From positions 9,486,001-9,550,000 of the forward strand of contig AP026547.1 of the NCBI GenBank assembly GCA_026075535.2: a stretch of 64,000 bases of DNA, written 5' to 3'. The stretch comes from Tricholoma matsutake. Lineage: Eukaryota > Basidiomycota > Agaricomycetes > Agaricales > Tricholomataceae. The position numbers were made by a program, and so were the translations under genes. Within the stretch, counting starts at the first letter, position 1. Every line of letters starts with the position of its first letter. The notes below the pieces were generated by a model that saw only the letters and a list, made by a program, of their open reading frames with translations, had not been told where the DNA came from and made no database searches. Below are positions 10,766-23,850 of this stretch, in pieces.

Positions 10766-12648
10766 TCAAGAGGGCTTATAGGATGTGCCAATTACAGGAC
10801 ACCCTCCGAGCAGCTCTGCAGCCATCTGCAGAACCTTTTCATTCCCCTCTGTTTCAGAATGCATTCAGCAAGGCACTCAAGCATTTCAAGATAGTACGTA
10901 CGCTTTTCAGCAGATATAGGACCCTGGCAAAGTGTCAGACAGGAGTTATTAGGAAACACCGAGACTCACCAGTTCTTCCAGGCGGTATCCGGAACTTTTA
11001 AGACTGCGTAGGATGATTAGTAAACCAATTAACTCGGGAAAGCATAAAGACATCACATACTGCGGTCCTGGCATTTCTGTATAAAATCCAGCAAAGACTG
11101 CGAGCCGATCTCGTATATATCCGAATCCAGATGACTGTGGTTTATACCATGGATTACGTACCCAGCTAAAGGCACAAGCCTCAACGTCCGCACACATGAG
11201 CAGACAAAAAAGCGTACTCCTTTGGATACAGACGTGGACATGAACCATCAGCTGGCATCTCTGGTTCGCTGATGTCGACAATGCACGACGCATTCGATCG
11301 AGGGAGGCTCAACCAACGTTGAACGAAAGCCACTGCATACAGTATTGATCTCATGATCGTATGCATATACCACGGTTGAGTTTCTTGCCTATCGAACGTG
11401 ATTAGAAAAGCTGAAGGTACAAAGGGTTCGAAGGAAAACTAACATCATCGCGATCCTGACGCGCTCGTCCAAAAGGCAGATCGTAAGTCGTCCGAAGAAA
11501 TTTCCGAGACCGAAGAATCGGGGAAGAACATTGTGCAAGCCTCTCATCGTGAACTCGGCCATGTTCTTGTTTGACTCGGCAGGAAGCATGTGGCTTTCTT
11601 CGTACGCCTGTTAGACGGGATCAAAATCGACGTAGTCACACTTGGGGTTGGAGTTCGTACAATGCTCCATGCTTTCATCTCTTCCAAGGATTCCGGGACA
11701 TCCTGCATACCCATTCGTCTTCCGATCTCTGCCCAGAACACGTAGGAGGCCTAAAAAATAAATGTTTATGTGGATAATAAAGGTAACGGCGACGTTGCTT
11801 CACTGACATAACATTCCAAGGGCGAAAATGGTCGCCACCCATACAGTTTAGCCCAATTCTGGAGAAGTGGTGAGATCGATAAGGGGAAGAAAAATAATGC
11901 TAACTACACGAACCGCAGGTTCAAGAACAAAGATAGAAAGGGTGTACAAATAGTCATCATTACTCTGTTGGACATCCGTTAGTAAAGCGTATGTATACAG
12001 TGAGCCAGCGTGCAATTACAATTTTGTACCGTGAGTGCAACCAGTTAACACGGGATAACGCTACCATAGCTCGAGGATCTGTCATGCTTCTAGGAGGTTG
12101 ATCTTTTGACGAGGGGGAATGGAACCCAGAGATAGGACAACCAAACCAAGTGGCTAATGACAAGTTCAGAACTTTTGAAGGGGCGCAAACTGGCGCAAAG
12201 GTATGAACGTACAAACGAGAATTTGAGTCTAAAATAAATTATCATTAGTCACGACCAGATTACGCAGCACAAGGAATCTACATCAGCATAGCGCTTCGAG
12301 GTGAATGTCTTCGTCCTGGAATGCTTTGACGCACCGAGCAGCTTTGATATGGAGGGCTGCGGCGGCGTTCATTAGGTACGTGGGAAAGCGGTGTGATGTA
12401 GTACAGCCACTCACGATCGCGGCGGCCTTGAACAGTGCAAATGCGAGGGAATATTTCACCAGTGAGGGCATATCATAGAACGCGGACACATGGATAATCT
12501 CCTGGGCCTCCTCCGGAGTTAAAGTGTCCGTCTCGAATTGGACTCTATACTTTTCGTGGATTGCGTGATATCGGCGCCACCGGAGAGATCTAACGAGAAA
12601 GAGGTATGCCAACAAGAGACAGATTATTGTAGGGATAGTGAATTCCAT
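10766..12648 (-). CDS. ER-bound oxygenase, MpaB-like family
   Basis: Member of the fungal MpaB/MpaB' family (related to DUF2236/latex-clearing-protein-type haem oxygenases). In mycophenolate producers MpaB' cleaves a farnesyl side chain; the substrate here is unknown. The N-terminal MEFTIPTIICLLLAYLFLVR is a signal-anchor helix. Exon 1 is 12648-12415, exon 2 12356-12282, exon 3 12228-12213 (16 nt) and exon 4 12153-12020. Later exons give SNDDYLYTLSIFVLEPAV, NWAKLYGWRPFSPLE, ASYVFWAEIGRRMGMQD, ESHMLPAESNKNMAEF, LPRFFGLGNFFGRLTICLLD and NPWYKPQSSGFGYIRDRL, then SGYRLEELV and GNEKVLQMAAELLGGCPV. The family core R-x-N-W-L-H-S-R-Y, whose His/Arg correspond to haem-binding positions in related proteins, lies in exon 4. 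The stop is at 10766-10768. The gene appears intact. There is no biosynthetic-gene neighbourhood, so a secondary-metabolite role is not supported here. Confidence 0.88.
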
Positions 12649-15600
12649 GCGTCGAAGAGCCTGGGCAAAAACTCAAGAGCAAGCACGCGCCTTTATAGTG
12701 TCGACCCCAGTGGAGGAGACCCCCGATGTTGCACTATTTCGGGAATAAAGGTCAGAAGGCAGCGTACGGCATTTACAGCTGGAGCTGAGCAACAATTCGA
12801 ATATTCGACAGTAATCTCATTCTTGAAACAAACACAAAAATTTCCCGCGTTTCCAGGGTCGCGTGGTGAGTCGATACATTATTGCAAGACAGTTTGGGGA
12901 AAGTCGGGAGACCCTCCCTGTTAGGAACGTTACAGCCGAAAAACCCTCGAAAACCTGGAGCCGACTGTCAAGCGCTGACACCTACCTTGCCAGTAGAATA
13001 GATCCATAAATTGCATCGATTCTGTGACCTGTGACTCTGCCCCACAATGGTTTGTTGTCTGAACAACGGTGAGGACTCTTTGCTGTGCTGGAGATCAAAC
13101 CACAAAATCCGGTCCATATAACCTGTTTATTGTGCAGTGGACTGAGGGTCACCAACTGCAGTGGCTTGAGCTCCAATGCTATTCAGCCTGAGCACCGTTA
13201 ACGTTCAGAACAAAGGTATAATAAATCGACATTGTTTCCGAGTCTGGTGGCACTGCTGTCACTCGGAACAGAACCGGAAGTCAGCTGATGAGTCACAATG
13301 AGTCACGCATAGTCATGTTGAACAGCCCAGCACTTTGTAAGTTACTTGACGCCCATTTTACGCTTTGCTATGCATTCTTTACATAAAGGCTTGGCTGGAA
13401 CTATTTTTGAGAAAATTAGTTACATACAAATCTAGAATTCGTCTCTTCTATTATCATGAACAATTAGATCAATTGTAGTGCGTTATTCAATCGCCTGACT
13501 TGAAAAGAACCAAGTGTGAATGGAACTTTCAACTATAGGAAATATATCTAGAGAACCGTTATCGAGCAGATCCTGATCGGATCCTTTCTTTATTACATCA
13601 AACACGCAGGCGGATATCAAATTGTAAACTTGTAAACGTGCGGGCAGCGAGGCTGATGTGTTCGGAACGTTGACCCATATGAGCGCGCAGTAAGTAATAG
13701 GGCCAGGCCATTCTAATCGACACGAAATCGCTACATGTTCATCGTTCCGTTGATGGAATTTTGGCCCAATCCATCAGCGGAACTCAGATTTTCCGACGAA
13801 GATTTATCTTCATCTCATTGCGGGATTCACCAACCACTGCATTCAGGTGAGCGTTTGCGTGGTGGATCCGGGCGTACTAGATGGGACATTGCAGTCAATC
13901 CGTAATCGGACTTGCATGTCACATTTTACCCTTCGTAAGCAGTTTTTTGGATCGGACATAAAGACCTGATTGGTCATTAGCCTTCTTGTTTGTTTCAGAG
14001 GTGGATAAAAAAACTTGGAAAATATTGGACTTGACACATCACAACACGATTCATATTCAGAATCTCTGTGTATGCGAATGGTGCCGCCGGAGCGCCTCGA
14101 GGAAGCCTAGCACCCACGCTAAAAGTTTCAATCGACCGATGGGCAAGGCATTGACGATATATCATGCTCATCCGAGTCGGATAATGACCTGTGGATCCGT
14201 CACGACATCAGCGAGCGAGTCGGTACGACGGTACGGAAGACATACAGTGAGATCCCGTGTTGCTGATTGGGATCATATTGTTTGCCGCGAAATCATGCCT
14301 TCTGTATAAGGACACAGATAAAAAATATTGTAGGCAATGACATGCAAATGAGTGTTACCCACATGACGAACTACACCCCCACAATTCTATCCCGCCTACT
14401 TTCCGATAACCTTATATCTCCTAATTGCCATCCGTTTTCTCCTCATATCCTCTTCGTTCTCACCATCTTTGTCGGAACATTATCTACCTCCACCAGCTCC
14501 ACGAGAAAACCCGCCGGCAACCAAGTGGCAGTGCGGATAATAGACCCTGTGTATCCACCGGTGAAACGAGGATGCCTGCTTCATGAACCCGGGGAGATAG
14601 CAGGACACCGTAGCGTGACCTTGCAGTGAGTCTTTGAGGTCCATAGAGAGAATCCAGCGAACCAGCAGAAGATGCAGGCATCGTTGTAGTTGTAAAGGAA
14701 CGAAAAAAACTTGAAGTTGCTGCCAATGTGGCTCGAATAGTTATACTGCGAGAGCGTATTTAAGGTTGCCGTTTGTAATTGGTTTGCTGCTTGAGAATCA
14801 GTAAGAAATACAAAGCTTTCCAAAACGATTAGACATTACAAAAACTAAATCTACAAACCCAGCTCTCGCAATCGACGTTTTTGTAGAGAACGAGGGAAAA
14901 ACGGTCACGTGTCAACCATGGCACCGACGATTTGGACACGATGGGACACGATTGTAACGCCATCATAATCTCCTAGAGTCCTACACTGGAAGCTAGACTC
15001 TTAACCACACCCACGTACATGGGATAGATCATTGGTCTAACTGGAATCGTGGTTTACAAATTCTGTCTTAGGAAGTTGCGATCTTCCAACTTCCGACTGC
15101 AGTGGTTTACTTGCCCTTCCTGTCTGCTTTTACCAAGATCTGACTCAATGGATCCTCTGTTCTATAAGATCCTCGCGACAGTGATACTTTCGTCAAAAGT
15201 CCTCGACGGGTTCACTTCAAGTTATCGTTCACACTGCCACCTTGATTGCACACTCGTGCCCAGCCATATGGAGGATGAAGAAACTGCGTAAACTCCTCAC
15301 TGGCATTGACTGACTCTTGTGTATCGCATGGGGCTGCGGTTTACAGACTAAAACTTTGTTTCTGAGCATCTTTTTTTGCGTTGCAACCTCGCTTGTTTCA
15401 CTAGGCGGCTGTTTTGTTCTTGGACGGTAGCAAAGGTACGATTGAGCGTACGAGAATCCAATAAGGGAGCTTAAGTCGTCCCATGACACTCCTGACCACC
15501 TTATCTTCGAACTCATTTCCCCAGAGATTGCACCTCATCACGGTGTTACATATATGAACTCTTCGAGAACGAATTTTGTTTGTCAGGACTCGACCCAAAG

Positions 15601-18211
15601 AGGTGTGTCTTGTCGTGGATGGTCTGATCGTCTTTAGCCGTTAACCGTTTCGATTAATCGTATCGTGTGCACATTTAGGCAGTCCGAGTCAAAACTCACG
15701 ATGTCAGACGTGAAGCTCCTCAGTTGGGCGCTATTTTACATTCCAAGGACTTAAAACGCACTACTATTTATATATGAAACGTAATTGTAGTACGTGCTTG
15801 ACTTAGCCCTGGCTCTGTGGGAGATAATTACTCACGGCCCCCCAGCTTGGAATCGCAAGATCTCACTGCTAATGAGTGTTAGTGTCAGTGTCAAAGTGAT
15901 AAGATCATGATCAGTTCCAGCGATTCTGCATTTCCTTAACTCTCTCCATCTGTCCTTCAAGTTGTTGGACGTCTTGTGAAATTTCTGATGATTAACATTC
16001 TAGCTGTCATCACAAACGTCTGAGAGCGCTGTTCCAAAGCTGTTCAGCAAGAATTCAGACTGGGTTCCTCGGGCTTCACCGAGACATGCAGGAAGGTCCG
16101 CAGGAATCTCCATTTCTAGCTGCGACCGCGGCATTGACGTTGCCAACGGCACAGGCTCCCCAACGGACCCGAATTCAAGCTCATCCCTCGTACGTCACCA
16201 GTCCTTGGACTGCCTCCCAAAATATATTCTTTTGTTCATCTCATCGAACAATATCTGGAACAGTGGTTGGTGGTCCCCTCCTTATCACCTTTGATGTTTG
16301 GCACTGTCTGTACCGCGGTATATGGTCGATGCCCTGACTACTGTGAAGTTCCCTGCGGATAAATCTCAACAGGGGAATTATATGTAGCGTTCTATCACAC
16401 CAGTCTGCATCTTCTTGTCAACGCCACCATGGGCATATTCCCAACGATGGACTCATTCTGTTGCGTTCGAGCTGCTGTTATCATGCTATATAGACCTGGC
16501 AACGTCTCCTATCCATCTCTCTCTGAATAAGTTCGACCAGCTAGCAATTCATCGCTCCCCAAATTTGTGCCGGGGCGGATCGTTTGCGGGACGACATATG
16601 TGAACCTGTTCTGTCCTTCCTACGAGTCAATTGACAAGGTTCTGGCTCTGGGTGCGAACTAGTTATGTTACATGTGTCTATGTGCTGCGAGTCACTTGGA
16701 CATTTTCGAATGCTTTTCCTGGTGTTAGAGAACCGCTCCCAACTTGCATGCGTGCTCTGCTCAACTGAATCGCTGGTATTCTTGTTCACTGCGAACCCCT
16801 TGCCCATCAACCTCCTTCAGACATCGACTTTACGGGATGTCTCCATCGTGCCTCATTCATGATCGCACGAGTCGACTTATCTGAGTATCACCAACAATAT
16901 ATATTGTAAGTTCAACAGGATGCTCAGTTGTTTTTCTTCGAACCTATTTATGAGGGTAACCTTGCTTTAGATTTTTACATTCTGTGAAAAGGTTCCTGGA
17001 GTATCGGTCGGGTCGGGGTCTACGCAGACTCATAGTGCACTTTGTCTGCTGGGCCGGGAGGTTGTCAAACTACGCTCTGGGTTGGCTCTGGGGCAAAGCA
17101 TTACTTGTCACATCACACGGGTACCTGGCCATAAGTTTATGTTTCCACGTCATCTGAAAACATTATTTACGGAGCAACACTAGAGGTCGAGTTTGGCTGA
17201 AACCATATGTATTGAAAACGTTACCCCAGAAAATCACAATAAGATATAAACCGCCTGAAGGGCCCTGATTAATCTTTGTCAATGAAAACCGTCGGTCACC
17301 GAGTAGAGCACCGAATAATCAGCGTCCGATGGACTCGGGTAAGATGACCTGCATGCTAAAGATGATTAGGGTCTAGTCTATATTAATATTACTTGTAATG
17401 ACCGTGCTGACACTGATAGCGCATTGTCCGCCCAGGTTAAATCATGGTAAGGGTAACAGGTTACAAAACTTCTCGGCGAATGCGATCACAACGCTCAGTG
17501 GGCGATCGTAATACCGTTGGAGTACCCTGACTCTCAAGGAGTGAGTTCTGACTGAGTATTATGCTACATAACTTTGATCCTTCCGACTCTGCCCTCGGTT
17601 GTAAGTATCGCGCGCGGTGATCAAGTGCTCGCCGAGTCGGATGTATACCAATCTGCGCGATTATTGATATGAGTCATGCAAGAGATTTTTGGACAAACTC
17701 GTGTCTGCAAGTTGGTGCACAGAAAAAATACTGTATGCAAAGTATTGTATAAGTAAAAAGGTAGGATTCTGTATACCTCTGGTATGACATGTGTTGGCCA
17801 ATGGCTGTGTTGAAGAAAAATGGTGGTATTAATCTCTTGAATGTTGACTTGCCAAAAATATAGGGCCGCGAATATTGCTTCAGAGGTGTTTTACAAATGC
17901 AGCCCTGAGTCAACCCTGAGTGAAGGAGGCCAAAGAAAGCAGCGGCCGCGAGACCCGCGTGACATTGGCTTGTAAATCAAATAGAAGGCAACAGGAGGTA
18001 CTTACTCTCCTCTATATGTTATCATGGGGGCCTGTGATGTGGGTGGAGCATTTGAACTTGCCACTCCAGACTACAAGGACTACAAGGTGGAGACAGAGAT
18101 ACTATAAAGTTTGAAATACATATATACCCCTGTGAACTCTCCTGGGGTCCAGGTTGAAAGCATCCGACTTTCGGGGGTCCTGGAACACGGCGGTTTGGCT
18201 TGTGGACGACG
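12649..18211. other. 5.5 kb stretch with no recognisable gene
   Basis: I found no family-matching frame on either strand, no LTRs, no long repeats and no tRNA or rRNA. Scattered frames of 60-120 codons (for example 14267-14629 plus, 15229-15516 minus) lack recognisable motifs and exon context. CpG content is normal, so it is not the decayed repeat type seen after 24 kb. It may hold long promoters, ncRNAs or fast-evolving orphan genes that cannot be called by eye. Confidence 0.4.
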
Positions 18212-20361
18212 ATGCAAAGCTCGCAAGCAGAAGTATGGTACCTCAAACCCATAACATTCAAAGGAACGCAATTGACAATTGTAACTCAAAACTTTAACGG
18301 GTGAGTGACAGTTTGCTGTAGGAGCTTTTGGAGTTAAAATGAAGTTTGAAAAAGGCCATGCTCGTTCATTGCGATCTGTAATATCTTAATTCTACGGGGA
18401 GACATTCAGATTCTTCCGCGAACACGCCAAACTGTTTCTTACGAATTTCTTTCTCAGCTTGTAGCAGAATATCTTCTTGTTCACTCTGCAAATATCGACA
18501 TATCCCCCGCTTTGTCTATAATGCCTTATACTCAAACTGGCATGAACCTTAACCCCCTCTTCACTTCTTCTACCTCTTTTCGCCCATCATCTGGCGGTGA
18601 ACTTGCTCTCTTCCTACTATCAGGTATACCACTCGTACATGGCTGGCTCGTCGACCCAGACTCACCTGCTGCCCGTGCCATGATGGAAGAGCGCACAGAG
18701 GATTATGATAGTGCCGTTGCACTCATTGCGGAGGCGGACCATCTTGCAGGAGGTATGCTTGTTCAGGTAGAGGAAGTGATTAAGGAAGGAGAACCGGGTC
18801 CTAGTACTGGAGGCCATAGGAAGAATGGGAACGCAAAGAAACGACGTAGCTTGACTCCTGAGGATCGAAGGAAAGTTCGGAATGGTCTGTCTTTTGCTTT
18901 TTTTTTGGTTTTTTTTAGTGCGTTCGCTCATGATACCTTGAAAGCCCTAGCTATACGCGCATTCATCGATTCTACGTCCTCACAATTGACATACCACGGT
19001 CTATTCCACCTTGCGTCCACACTCCCCTCCGGCGAGCTTGTGGCTCTGTTCAGGAGCTCGCATCTATCCGTATTGTATAAGAACGGGGAGGACGTCTTCA
19101 TTGATGGGGATATAGTTCAGCATCGTCATGGGGAAGAGAAGGAGCTTGATTATATAGATGCGCGGGACCCACCAAATACCGATCCAAACCTTTTTCATCA
19201 GGAAAAACAACAACTAGATGCTCAACCCACATCGATACCTGCTCACCCCGACCACAGTGACACCGATTCCAACCTGTCAGTTCCCAAACAAAGTGCGCCA
19301 CCATCCGAAGTACAGCCTAGCTCCTCTCGTGGGTCTAGGTACAGCACTGACTCTTCGCCTCCGGCTGTATCCGCACCGGCGCATTCCCATGAACTTGAAC
19401 CTGAACCTGAACCTGAACCGGTAGCCGGACCCGAATATTCGCACTCGCACCCTCAACCAGACCACGAACCTGAACACGAACACGAAGATCACCCCCGACC
19501 CCCATCTCCACCATCCCAACTCCAGCGTCTCAGTCGCATTTCCCCTACCCCTATCTCCACCCACACTCCCTACCCTCCATCTGCATCTGCATCTGCATCT
19601 GAACATCCATCGACTTCAGGGCAGATCCAACAAACCATCACCCCCACATCAAGAGCACCAACACCACCACCACCACCACAACAACAACACGAACGCTCCG
19701 GGTCAGCGCTATACACTCTCGTAACAGATCAAGTATTCCTACACGAGCCAAGCGTGGTGTGGGAGCGCATCGCGGACGTGGACGGTGCGAATGGGTTATT
19801 TGTCGATAGGGAGTTCGTCAGGTTCGTTTGCTCGCTTGGTTTTTTTTTTTTCCCTTTTTCTTTTTTTTTCCCCACTCTTTCTCTCTCTTCCTCTTGCCTC
19901 CATTTACTTTACTGCTTCTCACCTGATAATATCCTCAGATCGAGTCCCGCAGGTGGCGATTTCGCTGGTCGCACGGCTGAGGAGACAGCTTGGGATATTC
20001 AGGAGGCGGAGCGCGCCGTCGCTGTGGATTCTGTTTCCGAGTGCGTGTTGACTTTCCCTTCTCCCTACTGAAAAAACCCCAAACCCAAACTAAATCTGCT
20101 CACCTGCACAGTGAGGAGCTCGCCCGCCAATTCCAAGCCGAGGAAGATGAGCGGTACCGGTACCATCTTCAAGTGGAGATGGAGAGGGAGGAGAGGGAGA
20201 GGAGGTGGAAGAGGGAAGAGGAGGAGGTGAGGAGGCAGAGGGGGGCGGTGATTTTGAGTAGGGTGGAGAGGGAGGCGGATATGGTGCAGCAGCGTGGAGT
20301 GGGAGTGGGAGTGGGGAAGAAGAGGAAGGAGAAGGATGGGAAGGGGTGTATCGTTATGTAG
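18212..20361 (+). CDS. MINDY-family K48-polyubiquitin deubiquitinase with C-terminal CaaX box
   Basis: Cysteine protease of the MINDY (FAM63, yeast Miy1) family, which trims K48-linked ubiquitin chains. Exons: 18212-18300, 18355-18884, 18945-19821, 19939-20040, 20112-20361 (1848 nt, 615 residues, phases consistent). Exon 1 (MQSSQAEVWYLKPITFKGTQ) ends within VTQNFNG, and exon 2 resumes with PCSFIAICNILILRG, giving the catalytic motif Q-N-x-N-G-P-C with Cys at 18359-18361. Then come LSQLVAEYLLVHS, LNPLFTSSTSFRPS, GIPLVHGWLVDPDSP, QLTYHGLFHLAS with the catalytic-His region, LFRSSHLSVLYK, LYTLVTDQVFLHEPSVVWE and FVRSSPAGGDF. A ~170-residue insert rich in Pro, Ser, Glu and His (EPEPEPEP repeat) splits the catalytic domain. 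The tail has a Glu/Arg coiled coil (EEREREERRWKREEEEV-like) and ends CIVM, a prenylation signal also predicted for yeast homologues, suggesting membrane attachment. An in-frame ATG at 18512 would miss the catalytic Cys. Confidence 0.92.
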
Positions 20362-21836
20362 ATGTAGAGTTTTGTTCATACGGGATGTATAATAGAAGAC
20401 CTATCTGTTAATGCCGCAACACTTTCGGACAGACACAATTAATAATTGGTTATCAGTAACTAGGTTTTTTGTGCAGCGCTTTACGGTGCCTATCAAAGTT
20501 GTACGGGAGAGGAGGATGAGATAGGACAAGGAAAGTGAAAGCCTTGTCGTTACAGGGAGACTGACTCGGGGTTTGAACATGGACCTTCGGCTTGAACGGC
20601 TAGAATCATTGATGTCATTTCTCTGACAAGCCTGCTCAGGAGACTACTTGAATAGTGAAGCTGCAGAAATTCCATTTAATTACCTCCCAAAGTTAATTCT
20701 CGTCAGTGGCTGGATGGCCCTCAATAAAGTTCCATCTCTTCGTGCCAGTGAACACCAGCTTTGCATCCATGTGCATGGACCGACCTCAAACAATGGGAAG
20801 GATCTGTTTCTGGTAATACTAGAGACCTCAAGACTATCTATAGTCATGCATGCCAGTGCTCCTTTGACTGCAGCTCATGCCTGGCCAGAAGGAAAGATGG
20901 AATTTGCTTTGTTAAGTTGCACCAACCACTTTCAGTACTTGTCGAGCCACAGGTGAGATAGTAAATACTTGGGTTTCCTCTATTTCTCCCGATTCATAAT
21001 GTTACTGACTCACTCCCAGGCTGCGGTAGCATCCAAGCATGAGCTAACATGTACTGGCAATCCATGAAGACAGTGCAGTGTGTGTGTGAAGCAGGTCTAC
21101 AAGGGCGAGACCTCTTTGCTGAATTAGCTGGAAGAACAGGGATTTAAGTCAGTGTCATGAGCCCCTAGATGCTGCAAGGACGGCGACTGTCAAAGTACAT
21201 CAAAGATATCAAGTACAAACATCTTGTACGGTAGGCTACTCTTGCGCATTGGATTTGCAATGGACACTTGCAGCTATGGACTTGACATTCCAAAATCTTC
21301 AGCGTGTCATGCTGTTTGATATGTGTCCATCATTTAAGAACCTTAAACAAAAGATCAGCTGACCAGGATGTGATGGATTTCCTGCAGACTCCAGAGGTGA
21401 TAACATATGCACAAGTCATGGGTTCGTGACATACTCTTAGCAGATGGGGACAGTCTCCGGAAGCATCAAGCAAGCACTCGAGGATAGGAAGAGACATGAA
21501 AAGCTATCACCTACAATCCAACTCCCTCCTTATGTCCACGTGCTGTGGGTATAATTCTGCTTAACTTCCCTCAAAAAATCAGAGAAAATCATTAATAGAA
21601 TCTTGAGATAGTGTAGTTCACATGACAGACTTGAAGTGGGAAGAGATCTGAGTGCGTTGAAAAGTTAGGCCAGAAGTGCAAGATTCTTGTACTTCTGGGG
21701 TTCGACGGCAAAGTGCGGCCGGCAATCTCCGGATATCGGACATTGAACTCAAACTACCAGAACTATACAGTTATCATCACCACAACACAACACGAGATAA
21801 CTAATCCGCTCGTCGTAGTCGTCGTCGCCAACCAAA
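20362..21836. other. Intergenic region between MINDY and eL42 genes
   Basis: No gene supported. Frames at 20648-20961 overlap each other in two phases and match nothing I know; they could be an old transposon scrap. The last ~130 bases before the eL42 ATG, with CCACAACACAACACGAG, probably contain its promoter and 5' UTR. Confidence 0.4.
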
Positions 21837-22523
<687 letters not shown>

Positions 22524-23021
22524 GTGTTTCGTCATGCATGTATTATGCCTACGTTACATTTCATTCTTTCACCTGCCTATTGAATATGATATGCAAGTTG
22601 AACATGCACACTCCGCGATTATGTTTATCCTGTCTAAGCGTCCTGCTAAGCTCCTCGCCTATTGTCAGGCTACAATTATGACCCGTCGTCATGTGGGTGT
22701 CTCTATCGACATTTCCACCACTGGATTGCAATCGATGCAGTGCGGCGCACTCATCTTTGTTAAGGTGGATGCCAGCTGGATGTTTGGAACAGACTACTGC
22801 GGGTCTTTGGATGGGAGCACATGGGTATAGTAGAGAGGTACGATTTCCAAGCTCATACCCTGCTGTTGATTCTCACGTTCGCCTGTGTTTTTTCTTGATT
22901 TGATAAACTAAAGCAATTTGTGAGTTGAAACACGTAACAATATGATATACGACACGAGTCAAAGCCGGAGGATGGTGATCTGTCGCATCGGCACCGACTA
23001 CCATAGTACCTATTTGTATCC
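22524..23021. other. 3' flank of eL42, no gene seen
   Basis: Overlapping plus-strand frames here match no family and probably lie in the 3' UTR and spacer. Nothing else is visible. Confidence 0.4.
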
Positions 23022-23445
23022 CTACCTGATGTAAACCTCTTGCATCCTCTTCACCACACCTCTCGTTTCGGTCTTGCGCAAATTTTTGTCAGGCAGATTG
23101 CCACACAGATGCTTCTCACTCTGGATTTCCTGCAGCGTTCTTGCCGCATCATTCACAGCGGTGCGCTTTTCCATGGTCGTCATGTCTGCATTCACTGACA
23201 GAAGTCGAGGGCTGCAGACGTTATACCAGATAACATGCTCTCTATTGCGAATACCCCCGTATCCTCATCCACCACAAGTTGTAGACTCCGTCATTTGAGC
23301 GGCTCAACATCCCACGTGCATCCCAATAGTTGATGCAAATTATACCCGCAATATCATCTCTGCCTTCCTCATGTCTGTTAACAGACGGGTTATGTCTCTT
23401 TCTCAAGTTTCCATCATATCTTCAACTCTCCATGGTTTGATTAAG
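23022..23445 (-). CDS. Possible 3' exons of an uncharacterised gene
   Basis: Two minus-strand stretches look coding. The last one, ending at the TAG at 23022-23024, contains MTTMEKRTAVNDAARTLQEI and VVKRMQEVYIR and is basic and helix-like. Upstream, about 23270-23440 reads HEEGRDDIAGIICINYWDAR and GMLSRSNDGVYN. A GT-AG intron (about 23200-23268) could join them. No family is recognised and the 5' end is not found before the transposon zone begins, so the gene may be truncated. Low confidence. Confidence 0.3.
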
Positions 23446-23850
23446 AAATCTCCTAGAAATGACTTGAAAACAATTGTTCCCATGTCCGCATTCCAAGTCG
23501 TAATTTTGTTGTCCCATAAGACCGAGATGTATTGACATGTCCTCCGAGGATGTTGCCGACATTAAGTCGCCTTCAAATGGGTGAGAAGAGACTGTGTTTG
23601 AGACGCAAAGTGCGATGTGTTGTCCAATGAGGCTGAGACGATATATTAACTGTCGTGAGAAAATGACAATTCATGAAATGTCACAGGCGGGCCCTGGATC
23701 GGGACCAGAAAAGACTGCGCCCACCACAGGCTCCTAAAACCAGCATCTCGTATCGCTTGGAAGGTTGCTTTATCAGTACAGCATGTTATGTAAGATATGT
23801 ACAAACATGAAAAAAATAAATAAGACCAAACTCAATGAACACAGCCAACC

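Noticed and set aside
19277..19606. Arg/Phe-rich minus-strand frame
   Set aside because: It is the reverse complement of the low-complexity EPEP/HSH insert of the MINDY gene.
20065..20379. Leu/Pro/His-rich minus-strand frame
   Set aside because: Shadow of the Glu/Arg coiled-coil exon of MINDY.
20561..20610. Possible tRNA (GGGTTTGAACATGGACC)
   Set aside because: No A box at the right spacing and no cloverleaf stems.
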